Assembly: GCA_964555735.1 (NCBI GenBank)
Contig: CAZKTS010000012.1
Span: forward strand, 1 to 16,934
DNA from: CAZKTS01 sp964555735
Lineage (GTDB): Bacteria > Actinomycetota > Acidimicrobiia > IMCC26256 > PALSA-555
Direction: 5' to 3'
DNA length: 16,934 bases
Part shown: piece by piece, positions 6,134-13,102 of the stretch
How positions within the stretch are numbered: the stretch's first letter is position 1
Layout: every line of letters starts with the position of its first letter
Program-made: the position numbers and the translations under genes
The notes under the pieces: model-generated
Database searches by the model: none
What the model was told of the DNA's origin: nothing
What the model saw: the letters and a program-made list of their open reading frames with translations, nothing else

Positions 6134-6652
6134 TCAGGCGCCTCGGCCCACGAGGCCCGCGCCGACCGTCGCCGCGACGAGCTCCCGACCCGGCGCGCCG
6201 AGCTCCTTGCCGGTGATCTTCTCCATCATCACGATCGCGTGCGCGCCCTGATCGACGACGCCGGTGTAGAGGAGGAAGCCGGCGAGCACGCCGACGAGGC
6301 GCTCTCCGAACTCCTCGTGGTGGATGAGCACCCGCTCGGCGGGATCGTCGAGCCACTTCTTGAGGGTCGAGTAGATCGCGTCGAGCGACTGCGGCCAGTC
6401 GTCGTGGCGACCGAGCGGGATGTGCTCGAACGGGATGCCGGCCTCCTCGTACGCGTGGAGGTTGTGCGGCGACTCCAGCAGCGACAGCACGTGCGTGAAG
6501 CCGTGGCCGGCGAGCCAGATGAGCTCTTCCTGGCGTCGCACCTTGCGGTGGCTGCGCGCGAAGCCGCCCGGGCGCTCGGACGCGGCGAGGCGGTCGGTGA
6601 TGATCCAGCAGAAGCCGCGCGGCTCGAGGCCCTGGGCCCAACGACCGCGCAT
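6134..6652 (-). CDS. Dual-specificity-phosphatase-like protein with a Cys-to-His P-loop
   Basis: A 172-residue cytoplasmic protein. It begins with GFCWIITDRLAASERPGG (13-30), has HKVRRQEELIWLAGHGFTHVLSL-like strands and helices to about residue 60, GRHDDWP at 81-87 and a phosphatase-type loop at 111-118 reading HHEEFGER. This fits the tyrosine/dual-specificity phosphatase pattern HCx5R except that the nucleophilic Cys is His. The following helix LVGVLAGFLLYTG is also typical of the fold. Without Cys it cannot use the normal thiol-phosphate mechanism, so it may be a pseudophosphatase that binds a phosphorylated ligand. It sits between folP and folB; its ATG overlaps the folP stop by 1 nt (TGATG). 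A link to dephosphorylating dihydroneopterin phosphates is tempting but inferred from position only. Confidence 0.8.
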   Translation of the reverse strand: MRGRWAQGLEPRGFCWIITDRLAASERPGGFARSHRKVRRQEELIWLAGHGFTHVLSLLESPHNLHAYEEAGIPFEHIPLGRHDDWPQSLDAIYSTLKKWLDDPAERVLIHHEEFGERLVGVLAGFLLYTGVVDQGAHAIVMMEKITGKELGAPGRELVAATVGAGLVGRGA

Positions 6653-7524
6653 CAGGCCGCCGCCTCGCGCATCGCCTGCAGCAGCGCGACGGCGCGCGCC
6701 GCGGGACGCGCGTCGTGCACCCGCACGACGTCGACGCCGCGGTCGATCGCCCACATCACCGTGGCCAGCGTGGCGTCGTCCCGGCGTTCGGCCGCTGGCT
6801 CGCCGACCTCACCCGCGACGTCGCGCAGCAGCGTGCCCAGGAAGCGCTTGCGCGAGGTGCCGAGCATCACCGGCACCCCCACGCGCTCGATCAAGACGGG
6901 CAGCCGGGCGAGCAGCTCGAGGTTGTGGGCCGCGGTCTTCCCGAACCCGATCCCCGGGTCGGCGCAGAGCGACTCGTCGGCCACACCGGCCGCGCGCGCG
7001 GCGTCGAGCCGCTCGCAGAGCACTGCACCGACGTCGTCGACGACATCGTCGTAGACGGGGTCGTCCTGCATCGTGCGCGGGTCCCCGAGCATGTGCATGA
7101 CGACGTACCCGGCACCCCGCTCGGCGACGACCGCGAGCATCTCGGGGTCGGCGCGGCCCGCCGACACGTCGTTGACGACGACCGCGCCCGCGTCCAGCGC
7201 GGCGGCGGCGACCGACGCCTTGGTGGTGTCGATGCTGAGCGGCACGCCGGCCTCGGCCGCGAGGAGCTCGATCGCCGGGCCCACTCGGTGGAGCTCCTCC
7301 GCCTCCGACACCGGCTCGGCGCCGGGCCGGGTCGACTCGCCGCCGACGTCGAGCAGGTCGGCTCCCGCCTCCACCAGCGCAAGCCCGTGGGCGAGCGCGG
7401 CCTCGGGCGCCACGTAGCGGCCACCGTCGGAGAACGAGTCGGGCGTCGCGTTGACGATGCCCATCACCGCGGGGTGCGGCGCGGTGACGGCGTCCCAGCG
7501 GAACGGTGAGGGTTCGGGGGCCAT
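6652..7524 (-). CDS. folP: Dihydropteroate synthase
   Basis: Joins p-aminobenzoate to hydroxymethyl-dihydropterin pyrophosphate to form dihydropteroate; the sulfonamide target. The 290-residue TIM barrel carries all landmarks: GIVNATPDSFSDGG at 22-35, DVGGESTRPGA at 59-69, SIDTTKASV at 97-105, VNDVSAG at 117-123, MHMLGDPRTMQ at 143-153, DPGIGFGKT at 189-197, GTSRKRFLG at 222-230 and RVHDARP at 268-274. Loop 2 (TRPGAEPVSEAEE) and the SRK pterin/PABA site look intact. The ATG at 7524 is 54 nt after folE; no strong Shine-Dalgarno is visible. The gene is translationally linked to the phosphatase-like gene by a 1-nt stop/start overlap. Confidence 0.97.
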   Translation of the reverse strand: MAPEPSPFRWDAVTAPHPAVMGIVNATPDSFSDGGRYVAPEAALAHGLALVEAGADLLDVGGESTRPGAEPVSEAEELHRVGPAIELLAAEAGVPLSIDTTKASVAAAALDAGAVVVNDVSAGRADPEMLAVVAERGAGYVVMHMLGDPRTMQDDPVYDDVVDDVGAVLCERLDAARAAGVADESLCADPGIGFGKTAAHNLELLARLPVLIERVGVPVMLGTSRKRFLGTLLRDVAGEVGEPAAERRDDATLATVMWAIDRGVDVVRVHDARPAARAVALLQAMREAAA

Positions 7525-7578
7525 CGCAGGCGGACTGTACCGGCAGGCAGCGGACCCTGCCCCGGGGTCCCCCGAGGA

Positions 7579-8157
7579 CTACAGGCGGTTGCCGGGGTGC
7601 GTGATGAGGCTCAGGGCCTCTGCCCGGGTGGAGGGGTTGGTCTTGAAGAGGCCCCGGACCGCCGAGGTCACGGTGAGGGCGCCGGGCTTGCGGACGCCCC
7701 GCATCGACATGCAGAGGTGCTCGGCTTCGATCATCACCAGCACGCCCTCGGGCTTGAGCGCGGTGACGAGCGCGTCGGCCACCTGGGTGGTGAGGCGCTC
7801 CTGCACCTGGGGGCGACGGGCGAACCCGTCGACCAGGCGGGCGATCTTGGACAGGCCGGTGATCCGACCGTCGGGGCCCGGGATGTAGGCGACGTGGGCC
7901 CGGCCGGCGAACGGCACGAGGTGGTGCTCGCAGCTCGAGTGCAGCGGGATGTCGCGCACCAGGACCATCTCGTCGTGCTCGGCCTCGAAGGTGACGCTGA
8001 GGTGGTCGGCCGGGTTCTCGTCGATCCCGCCGAAGATCTCGGCGTACATGGCCGCCACCCGCTCGGGGGTGCGCTTCAGCCCGTCGCGGTCGGGGTCCTC
8101 GCCCATGGCGAGGAGGATCTCGCGGACCGCGCGCTCGATGCGCGGCTGGTCGATCAC
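7579..8157 (-). CDS. folE: GTP cyclohydrolase I
   Basis: Converts GTP to 7,8-dihydroneopterin triphosphate, the entry step of folate synthesis. The 192-residue product has the canonical length. Zinc ligands are Cys76 and His79 in HSSCEHHLVPF (73-83) and Cys149 in HLCMSMRGVRKPG (147-159); GLSKIARLVDGFARRPQVQERL (101-122) is the other family signature. As the Cys/His zinc ligands are complete, this is the type IA zinc enzyme. The GTG at 8157 overlaps the hpt stop by 4 nt (GTGA), which fixes the start. In mycobacteria I recall ftsH lying between hpt and folE; here the two genes are fused end to end and ftsH is missing. Confidence 0.97.
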   Translation of the reverse strand: MIDQPRIERAVREILLAMGEDPDRDGLKRTPERVAAMYAEIFGGIDENPADHLSVTFEAEHDEMVLVRDIPLHSSCEHHLVPFAGRAHVAYIPGPDGRITGLSKIARLVDGFARRPQVQERLTTQVADALVTALKPEGVLVMIEAEHLCMSMRGVRKPGALTVTSAVRGLFKTNPSTRAEALSLITHPGNRL

Positions 8158-8699
8158 TGGCCGCCCGGTCCCACGTACTCGTAGACCGCGTCGAGGTTGC
8201 GGTAGCGCTCGGCGACGTCGAGGCCGTAGCCGACGACGAAGACCGGCGGGATCCGGAAGCCGACGTACTTGAGGTCCAGCTCGGTCTTCTGGAGGCCGTC
8301 CTTCACGAGCAGCGCGCACACCTCGACCGACCGCGGCGCGCGCGCCTTCAGGTTCTTGCGGAGGTACGCGAGCGTGAGGCCCGAGTCGACGATGTCCTCC
8401 ACGACGAGCACGTCGCGGTCGGTGAGGTCGACGTCGAGGTCCTTGATGATCCGCACGACGCCGCTCGTGCGCGTGGCGGAGCCGTACGACGACACGGCCA
8501 TGAAGTCGAACTCCACCGGCAGGTCGATCGACCGGGAGAGGTCGCTCATGAACATGAACGCGCCCTTGAGGACGCCGACGAGCAGCGGCGGCCGGTCGGT
8601 GTAGTCGGAGGTGATCTCCTTGCCGAGCTCACCGATCCGTTCCTGGAGGACGTCGGCACCGACGACGAGGTCGCCGAGATGCGGGTCGGGCGCAGCCAC
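8154..8699 (-). CDS. hpt: Hypoxanthine phosphoribosyltransferase
   Basis: Purine salvage enzyme that makes IMP or GMP from hypoxanthine or guanine and PRPP. The 181-residue product has the PRPP-binding signature VLVVEDIVDSGLT at 97-109, the LLVGVLKGAFMF segment at 39-50 with the Leu-Lys-Gly cis-peptide loop at 44-46, and the mobile-loop SSYGS at 70-74. The C-terminal VGYGLDVAERYRNL at 156-169 is family-typical. GTG 8699 gives the expected length and lies 10 nt after the tilS stop; no good Shine-Dalgarno is visible, so the start could be slightly different. Next to tilS, as in most Gram-positive bacteria. The open frame extends upstream inside tilS, but that part is a shadow. Confidence 0.95.
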   Translation of the reverse strand: MAAPDPHLGDLVVGADVLQERIGELGKEITSDYTDRPPLLVGVLKGAFMFMSDLSRSIDLPVEFDFMAVSSYGSATRTSGVVRIIKDLDVDLTDRDVLVVEDIVDSGLTLAYLRKNLKARAPRSVEVCALLVKDGLQKTELDLKYVGFRIPPVFVVGYGLDVAERYRNLDAVYEYVGPGGQ

Positions 8700-8709
8700 G
8701 AGCGAGACG

Positions 8710-9654
8710 CTACTGCCGCGCGTCGACCCGCAGCCGACCGCCGCGGCGCGACACCCTTCGGCCACCTGACAGCTCGGTGGCCCGGACCTCGGTGCGGGCG
8801 ACGGCCAGCACGCGCTCGACCTCGTCGAGGGAAGGCGGCGGCGGCCCCAACCACTGGCGCACCGCCCGGCGGGCGAGCACCGGCGGCATGGCGGCGACGA
8901 CCCGGCACTGCGGGCCGTCCGTGTCGATGGCGTCGTCGAGGACGGCCGCGGCGAGGGCGTCGAGGTAGGCCGCGTCCTCCCGCAGCAGCGTGGCCTGACG
9001 GGCGAGGACCGGCACGAGGTCGCGGCCCGCGCCCGCGCCGAGCGCGGGCAGCACCTCGTGGCGGATCCAGTTGCGACGCAACGTGCGGTCGTCGTTGGTG
9101 GGATCCCGCACCGGCTCGAGCCCGAGCGCGTCGCACAGCGCCTCGGTGTCGGCTCGGCGCAGCTCGAGCATCGGCCGCACGATCGCGTCGCGTCGCACGG
9201 GCATCCCGCCGAGCCCGCTCGTGGCCGCGCCGCGCAGCAGGTGGAGCAGGACCGTCTCGGCCTGGTCGTCGGCGGTGTGCCCGACGAGCACGACGGTTGC
9301 ATCGAGCGCGACGCGCGCCCGCTCGAGCGCGGCGTAGCGAGCGTCGCGAGCCCGGGCCTCGACGTTGGGGCCCGGACCGACGTCGACTCGCTCACCTCGG
9401 AACGTGACGCCCAGCCGCGCCGCTCGCTCGGCCACCACCTCGGTGTCGTGGTGGCTGTCGGCGCGCAGTCCGTGGTCGACGTGCACCGCGGTGGGCTCGA
9501 GGCCCGCGGTCGCGGCGAGGGCGAGCAGTGCGAGCGAGTCGGGTCCGCCCGAGCATGCGACCACCACCGGGGCGGCGACGTCGTCGAGACCGACGAGACG
9601 ACCGAGCAGGGGCGTGCACGCCGCTGCGCCCGCGACCTCGGGGCGCGTCGACAT
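8710..9654 (-). CDS. tilS: tRNA(Ile)-lysidine synthetase
   Basis: Modifies C34 of the CAU-anticodon tRNA-Ile to lysidine, so that it reads AUA. The 314-residue product has the N-type ATP pyrophosphatase loop SGGPDS at 35-40, VHVDHGLR at 58-65, the GHTADDQAETVLLHLLRG region at about 123-140, and RDPTNDDRTLRRNWIRHEVLP, which is typical of the family. The C-terminus is shorter than in E. coli TilS, as in other actinobacterial forms. The ATG at 9654 is 3 nt after the metalloprotease stop. It is an essential function in nearly all bacteria and is placed here between the DUF2342 gene and hpt, the same order I recall for mycobacteria. Confidence 0.95.
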   Translation of the reverse strand: MSTRPEVAGAAACTPLLGRLVGLDDVAAPVVVACSGGPDSLALLALAATAGLEPTAVHVDHGLRADSHHDTEVVAERAARLGVTFRGERVDVGPGPNVEARARDARYAALERARVALDATVVLVGHTADDQAETVLLHLLRGAATSGLGGMPVRRDAIVRPMLELRRADTEALCDALGLEPVRDPTNDDRTLRRNWIRHEVLPALGAGAGRDLVPVLARQATLLREDAAYLDALAAAVLDDAIDTDGPQCRVVAAMPPVLARRAVRQWLGPPPPSLDEVERVLAVARTEVRATELSGGRRVSRRGGRLRVDARQ

Positions 9655-9657
9655 GGC

Positions 9658-10737
9658 TCAGGCGACGCGGACGAGCCAGGCGTGCGGGTCGCGCAGCTCG
9701 TCGAGCGTGGGCAGACACTCCGGCGCGCGCCACGCGTGGTCGAGCGCGCGGGGCCCGCCCTCGCGCTCGACCGCGGCGACGAACGCCTCGCCCACCTCGT
9801 ACTGGCGCATCTTCCCTTCGAGCCCCAGCGCCTTCTGCACGAAGCCGCTGAGACCGCCGGCCTGGCGGCGGTTGTGGAGCACCCGAGCCATGCGCTCCTG
9901 GCCGTCGACGTGGGTGCGGCCGAGCTCGTTCATCACCCGGTTGCCATGGCCCTCGAGCACCGACATCAGCGCCTGCACCCGCCCGAGGACGTCGCGGTGC
10001 TCGTCGGTGGCGAGCAGGGCCACGATGCCGCCCTCGTCGAGCGGGTTGCGGCCGGCCCGCAGCTCCTCGACGGAGCGGGCGAGCGCCCGCACGAGGCGGC
10101 GGGGGTCGGCGTCGACCGCGCCGAGCGCGTCGTGCACCAGCCCGAGGAAGTAGTCGCGCATCCACGGGATGCCGGTGAACTGGGCGCGGTGGGTGACCTC
10201 GTGGATCGCGATCCAGAGGCGGAAGTCGCGCGGCCGGAACGCGAACCGCTTCTCGAGCCCCAGGATGTTGGGCCCGACGTAGTACACCGCGTCGACGTCG
10301 AGTGCCGCGTCGTCGTCATCCGGGACGAGCAGGTCGTACTGGCCGAGCACGCGCTGCGAGAACCAGCCGAGCAGCACGCCCATCTCGGTGCCGGCGACGG
10401 AGCGTCCCACGCCGGCGATCGGGCTGCGGGCCATGCGCTCGCCGACCCGCGCGGTGAGCGGTGCGAGCAACCGGCGCATCGAGGTGACGTTGGCGTCGAC
10501 CCACCCGACGCGATCGACGACTTCGCCCCGCGCCGGGCCGGGGGCGCGGAGCCCGGTGTGTTCGGCGACGAGCGCCTCGGCCTGCGCGGTGACCTCGTCG
10601 AAGTCGGTGCGGAGGGAGTCGGCGAGATAGGAGTGGGCGAGCGGCTCACGACCGGAGACCCGGCGGGCCACTCGGGCGGCGAGCACCCAGTCGACCGGAT
10701 CCGGCCGGGTCGGAGCGGGAGCCGGCGCGGTCGTCAC
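9658..10737 (-). CDS. Zinc-dependent metalloprotease-like protein, DUF2342 family
   Basis: A 359-residue protein of the actinobacterial DUF2342 family (some members are named coenzyme F420 biosynthesis-associated). A zinc motif HEVTH lies at 179-183 in WIAIHEVTHRAQF, and a second conserved site, LEGHGNRVMNE at 261-271, probably gives a third ligand (Glu262). No signal peptide is visible, so it is probably cytoplasmic. Substrate and physiological role are not known to me. GTG 10737 overlaps the stop of the 56-residue membrane protein by 4 nt (GTGA); codons upstream read through that gene. No F420 synthesis gene is present in the window, so its neighbours (tilS, hpt) give no F420 link. The same neighbour pair occurs in M. 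tuberculosis as I recall it. Confidence 0.9.
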   Translation of the reverse strand: MTTAPAPAPTRPDPVDWVLAARVARRVSGREPLAHSYLADSLRTDFDEVTAQAEALVAEHTGLRAPGPARGEVVDRVGWVDANVTSMRRLLAPLTARVGERMARSPIAGVGRSVAGTEMGVLLGWFSQRVLGQYDLLVPDDDDAALDVDAVYYVGPNILGLEKRFAFRPRDFRLWIAIHEVTHRAQFTGIPWMRDYFLGLVHDALGAVDADPRRLVRALARSVEELRAGRNPLDEGGIVALLATDEHRDVLGRVQALMSVLEGHGNRVMNELGRTHVDGQERMARVLHNRRQAGGLSGFVQKALGLEGKMRQYEVGEAFVAAVEREGGPRALDHAWRAPECLPTLDELRDPHAWLVRVA

Positions 10738-10904
10738 TCCTCGACGCGACGCCCGCGATATCGCGGCAGGAGCACCTTGCGGAAGTAGCCGACCGAGAGG
10801 AGCGCAACGATCCCGAGGAAGCTGACCACCAGGATCGGTGCGATCCACCAGAACCACTTGTACTCGTCGTTGGCGAGGAAGGTCACGAGATCCACGCCGG
10901 CCAT
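10734..10904 (-). CDS. Small single-pass membrane protein, 56 residues
   Basis: A short gene filling the gap between the anti-sigma factor and the metalloprotease. The product has a polar N-terminus with LANDEYKWFWW at 10-20, one hydrophobic segment at about 21-40 (IAPILVVSFLGIVALLSVGY), then the basic tail FRKVLLPRYRGRRVEE. The positive charges after the segment suggest an inside C-terminus. ATG 10904 is 1 nt after the anti-sigma factor stop codon, and its own stop overlaps the metalloprotease start by 4 nt. This tight packing and the G/C-ended codons argue that it is real. I do not recognise the family. It could be a membrane anchor or partner for the metalloprotease, or be controlled by the sigma factor; both are guesses. 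Confidence 0.82.
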   Translation of the reverse strand: MAGVDLVTFLANDEYKWFWWIAPILVVSFLGIVALLSVGYFRKVLLPRYRGRRVEE

Positions 10905-10905
10905 C

Positions 10906-11178
10906 CTAGAGATCGCTCGCCCGGCCGCGGCGATCGCGGGCCTCGGCGTCGGCGGGCGGCTCGCAGCCCAGTGCCTCGGCGATCCTGGCCTTCAGCTCCG
11001 GCGGCACCTGGTCCCGGCAGCGGGACGACACCACCTGGCGCAGCTCCATCTCGAAGTCGAAGCCCTCGGCGCAGGGTGGGCACTTGTCGAGGTGGCGGGT
11101 GATCTTCCACCGGCGCCAGACGGTGAGCTCACCGTCGAGGTACGTGTACATGCGATGGAAGGCCTTGTCGCAGTCCAT
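10906..11178 (-). CDS. rsrA: Zinc-binding anti-sigma factor, RsrA-like
   Basis: A 90-residue cytoplasmic anti-sigma factor of the ZAS class. Cys3, His29, Cys33 and Cys36 (in HLDKCPPC, 29-36) have spacings of 26, 4 and 3, the same as Cys11, His37, Cys41 and Cys44 of Streptomyces RsrA. In RsrA these bind zinc and form a Cys11-Cys44 disulfide under thiol stress, releasing sigma-R; the equivalent pair here is Cys3-Cys36. No membrane segment is present. ATG 11178 is preferred because GGAG lies 7 nt upstream and the codons between 11208 and 11178 are atypical (GGA, AGA, CCA, GGG). ATG 11208 would add 10 residues and leave 10 nt after the sigma gene. Encoded directly after its probable target. Confidence 0.88.
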   Translation of the reverse strand: MDCDKAFHRMYTYLDGELTVWRRWKITRHLDKCPPCAEGFDFEMELRQVVSSRCRDQVPPELKARIAEALGCEPPADAEARDRRGRASDL

Positions 11179-11185
11179 CCCTGGT

Positions 11186-11189
11186 CTCC
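11186..11189 (-). promoter_or_regulatory. Ribosome binding site of the anti-sigma gene
   Basis: GGAG on the minus strand, 7 nt before ATG 11178. It favours this start over the ATG at 11208, which has no purine-rich sequence upstream. Confidence 0.5.
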
Positions 11190-11218
11190 GCGGTCCCTCG
11201 CTCGTCATGGTCGGTCGC

Positions 11219-11815
11219 TCAGGCCTCGGCGCCGTGTGCCACGGGCGTCGCCTCGGGCGGCAGCAACCCGCGGTCACGTCCGAACTCCCACAACCGACGC
11301 TGGAGCTGCTTTCTTCCGCGATGGAGGCGGCTCATGACCGTCCCCACCGGGACGTCCATGATCTCGGCGATCTCCTTGTACGAGAAGCCCTCGACGTCGG
11401 CGAGCAGGACCGCCATCCGGAACTGCTCGGGCAGCGACTCGAGCGCCTCCTTGACCACCTCGTCGGGCATGGCGTCGAGGACCTCGGTCTCGGGCGTCCG
11501 CTCGGTGTCGGCCGCCTCGAGGCCGCCGAGGCGCCGGTAGAGGGAGAACTCCTCGACGTCGTCGAAGTCGGTCTCCTGGGGGCGGCGCTTCTTGGCCCGA
11601 TAGATGTTGATGAAGGTGTTGGTGAGGATCTTGTAGAGCCAGGCCTTGAGGTTGGTGCCCTCCTTGAACCCACCGAACCCGCGGTAGGCGCGCAGATAGG
11701 TCTCCTGGACGAGATCCTCGGCATCGGCCGGGTTGCGCGTCATGCGGAGCGCGGCCGAGTACAGCGAGTCCATGTAGGGCATCGCGAGCTCGGCGAAGCG
11801 CGCCTGGTCGGCCAT
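11219..11815 (-). CDS. sigR: ECF sigma factor, sigma-R/SigH type
   Basis: A 198-residue sigma-70-family factor with only regions 2 and 4. Region 2 spans about residues 12-75 (DAEDLVQETYLRAYRGFGGF at 31-50, then KAWLYKILTNTFINIYRAKKRR at 57-78); region 4 spans about 123-175, with the helix-turn-helix FSYKEIAEIMDVPVGTVMSRLHRG at 144-167. The linker contains acidic residues as in the SigR/SigH group. Together with the downstream zinc anti-sigma factor, this points to a thiol-oxidative-stress regulator (mycothiol and thioredoxin genes in relatives). ATG 11815 has no visible Shine-Dalgarno. The 54-nt gap to the upstream dehydrogenase has no convincing GGAAT...GTT autoregulatory promoter, so its promoter may lie inside the upstream gene. 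Confidence 0.92.
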   Translation of the reverse strand: MADQARFAELAMPYMDSLYSAALRMTRNPADAEDLVQETYLRAYRGFGGFKEGTNLKAWLYKILTNTFINIYRAKKRRPQETDFDDVEEFSLYRRLGGLEAADTERTPETEVLDAMPDEVVKEALESLPEQFRMAVLLADVEGFSYKEIAEIMDVPVGTVMSRLHRGRKQLQRRLWEFGRDRGLLPPEATPVAHGAEA

Positions 11816-11869
11816 GAGCGGAGAGTACCCGACCGTCCGGCGCTCAACCGCGTCGGGATTCGCGCACTG

Positions 11870-13102
11870 CTAGCTCGGTGTCAGCGTGATGATCGCGTCG
11901 TTGGGCGCACCCGCGTCGGTCGTGATGTACAGCTTGCCGGTCACCGGGTTGAGGGCGACCGAGCGAAGCCGCTGCGCGAAGCCGATCGGGTACGCGCCGG
12001 TGACCGCGCCGTTGCCGTCGATGAACATGATGCGGAGCTTCTGGTTCTTCAGGAATGTGACCGCCAGCGCGCCGTTCCACGCCTTCCAGTCGGCGCCGCC
12101 CACGTTCTCGATGAAGACGATGCCCGAGGGCGCCAGCGTGAACGAGTCGCCCGATCGCCACGACGGAACCACCGCGCTGGGGAACTTGGCGAGGTCGGTC
12201 ATGGGCTTCGACTGGTCGTAACCCCCGTTGGTGTTCGGGTCCCAGCCCGCGTTGCCGCCCCGGACGAGCCGGTTCACCTCGTCGTTGATGTTCGGGCCGT
12301 GCTCGCTCGTGAACACCCGGCCGGTGCCGGGCTGGAAGGCGAGGCCCTGCGGGTTGCGGTGCCCGATGCTGTACAGCACGTCGCCACCGAACGGGTTGCT
12401 CGGGTACGGCTTGAGGGTCGGCGCCGCGGGGTTCGTGGCATCGACCATCGTGCGCATCACCTTGCCCGCGTACGAGTGGAGGTCCTGGGGCCCGGGCCCG
12501 ATGCCCGCGTCGCCCATCGTGATCCAGAGCGCCGGCGGGCTGGTGCCCGGCTCGAAGCGGATGCGGCATCCGTCGTGGAAGCTCGCCTGGGGCATCCCGG
12601 TGAGCAGGGTCTTCTCGTCACTCAAGCCGCCGCCGGGAGCCTGACCGAGGTCGACCGTCACGCGCACGATCTGGTTGGTGCCGCGCGACGCGCACACGTA
12701 GAGGTACGGGCTGGTCGGGAAGGCGGGATCGAACGCGGCACCCAGCAGGCCGCTCTCTCCCACGGGTTGCACCTGGCTGAGGGTGCCGAGGAGCTTGGCC
12801 GGGCCCGGGTTGACCGGGTCGAACGACGAGATGCGCCCGCCCCGCTCGGTGACGATGCCGGTGAGGCCGTCGGGCGTGAACGCGATGTCCCACGGGTGGT
12901 CGAGGTTGGCCGAGCCCGACGCGGTCTGCGTCGCGTTGACGTGGGTCGCGTTGGTGACAATGGGTGAGTTCGACGGTACGCCGATGTCGGGCGGCGGTGC
13001 GGGGAGCGGTGGCGGTGGTGGTGGTGGGGTCACCGGGACGCACGCCGCGCCGACGACGACGAGCGCGCACGCAGCACCCAGGAGCGCGAGCCGACGGTTC
13101 AT
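11870..13102 (-). CDS. Lipoprotein, PQQ-dependent glucose/sorbosone dehydrogenase family (second copy)
   Basis: A 410-residue exported lipoprotein. Signal peptide at residues 1-20, probable lipid attachment at Cys21 (VVGAAC; Gly at -3 is not ideal), then a proline-rich linker at 25-38. The rest is a six-bladed beta-propeller of the GSDH/aldose dehydrogenase family: DHPWDIAFTPDG at 68-79, ERGGRI at 86-91, GESGLLGAAFDP at 115-126, catalytic-type His176 in FHDGCRIRFEPG, GHRNPQGLAFQPGTG at 247-261, SEHGPNINDEVN at 266-277. Family members oxidise aldoses with PQQ, but many propellers of this group have no proven substrate. Cys137 and Cys179 match Cys152 and Cys193 of the paralog and may form a disulfide. 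ATG 13102 overlaps the paralog's stop by 4 nt and has AAGGTGG 7 nt upstream. Confidence 0.92.
   Translation of the reverse strand: MNRRLALLGAACALVVVGAACVPVTPPPPPPPLPAPPPDIGVPSNSPIVTNATHVNATQTASGSANLDHPWDIAFTPDGLTGIVTERGGRISSFDPVNPGPAKLLGTLSQVQPVGESGLLGAAFDPAFPTSPYLYVCASRGTNQIVRVTVDLGQAPGGGLSDEKTLLTGMPQASFHDGCRIRFEPGTSPPALWITMGDAGIGPGPQDLHSYAGKVMRTMVDATNPAAPTLKPYPSNPFGGDVLYSIGHRNPQGLAFQPGTGRVFTSEHGPNINDEVNRLVRGGNAGWDPNTNGGYDQSKPMTDLAKFPSAVVPSWRSGDSFTLAPSGIVFIENVGGADWKAWNGALAVTFLKNQKLRIMFIDGNGAVTGAYPIGFAQRLRSVALNPVTGKLYITTDAGAPNDAIITLTPS

Noticed and set aside
7552..7570. GGACCC...GGGTCC hairpin in the folE-folP gap
   Set aside because: Only 6 bp of stem with no U-run; expected by chance in sequence of this GC content.
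9058..10788. A 576-codon plus-strand open frame opposite tilS and the metalloprotease
   Set aside because: Low-complexity His/Arg/Asp/Val composition typical of an antisense shadow; it crosses gene boundaries of the other strand.
11828..11857. CCCGAC...GTCGGG inverted repeat between the second dehydrogenase gene and sigR
   Set aside because: Short stem, 18-nt loop and no U-run; too weak to call a terminator.
11084..12967. A 627-codon plus-strand open frame opposite the anti-sigma, sigma and second dehydrogenase genes
   Set aside because: Spans three well-supported minus-strand genes and shows no domain.
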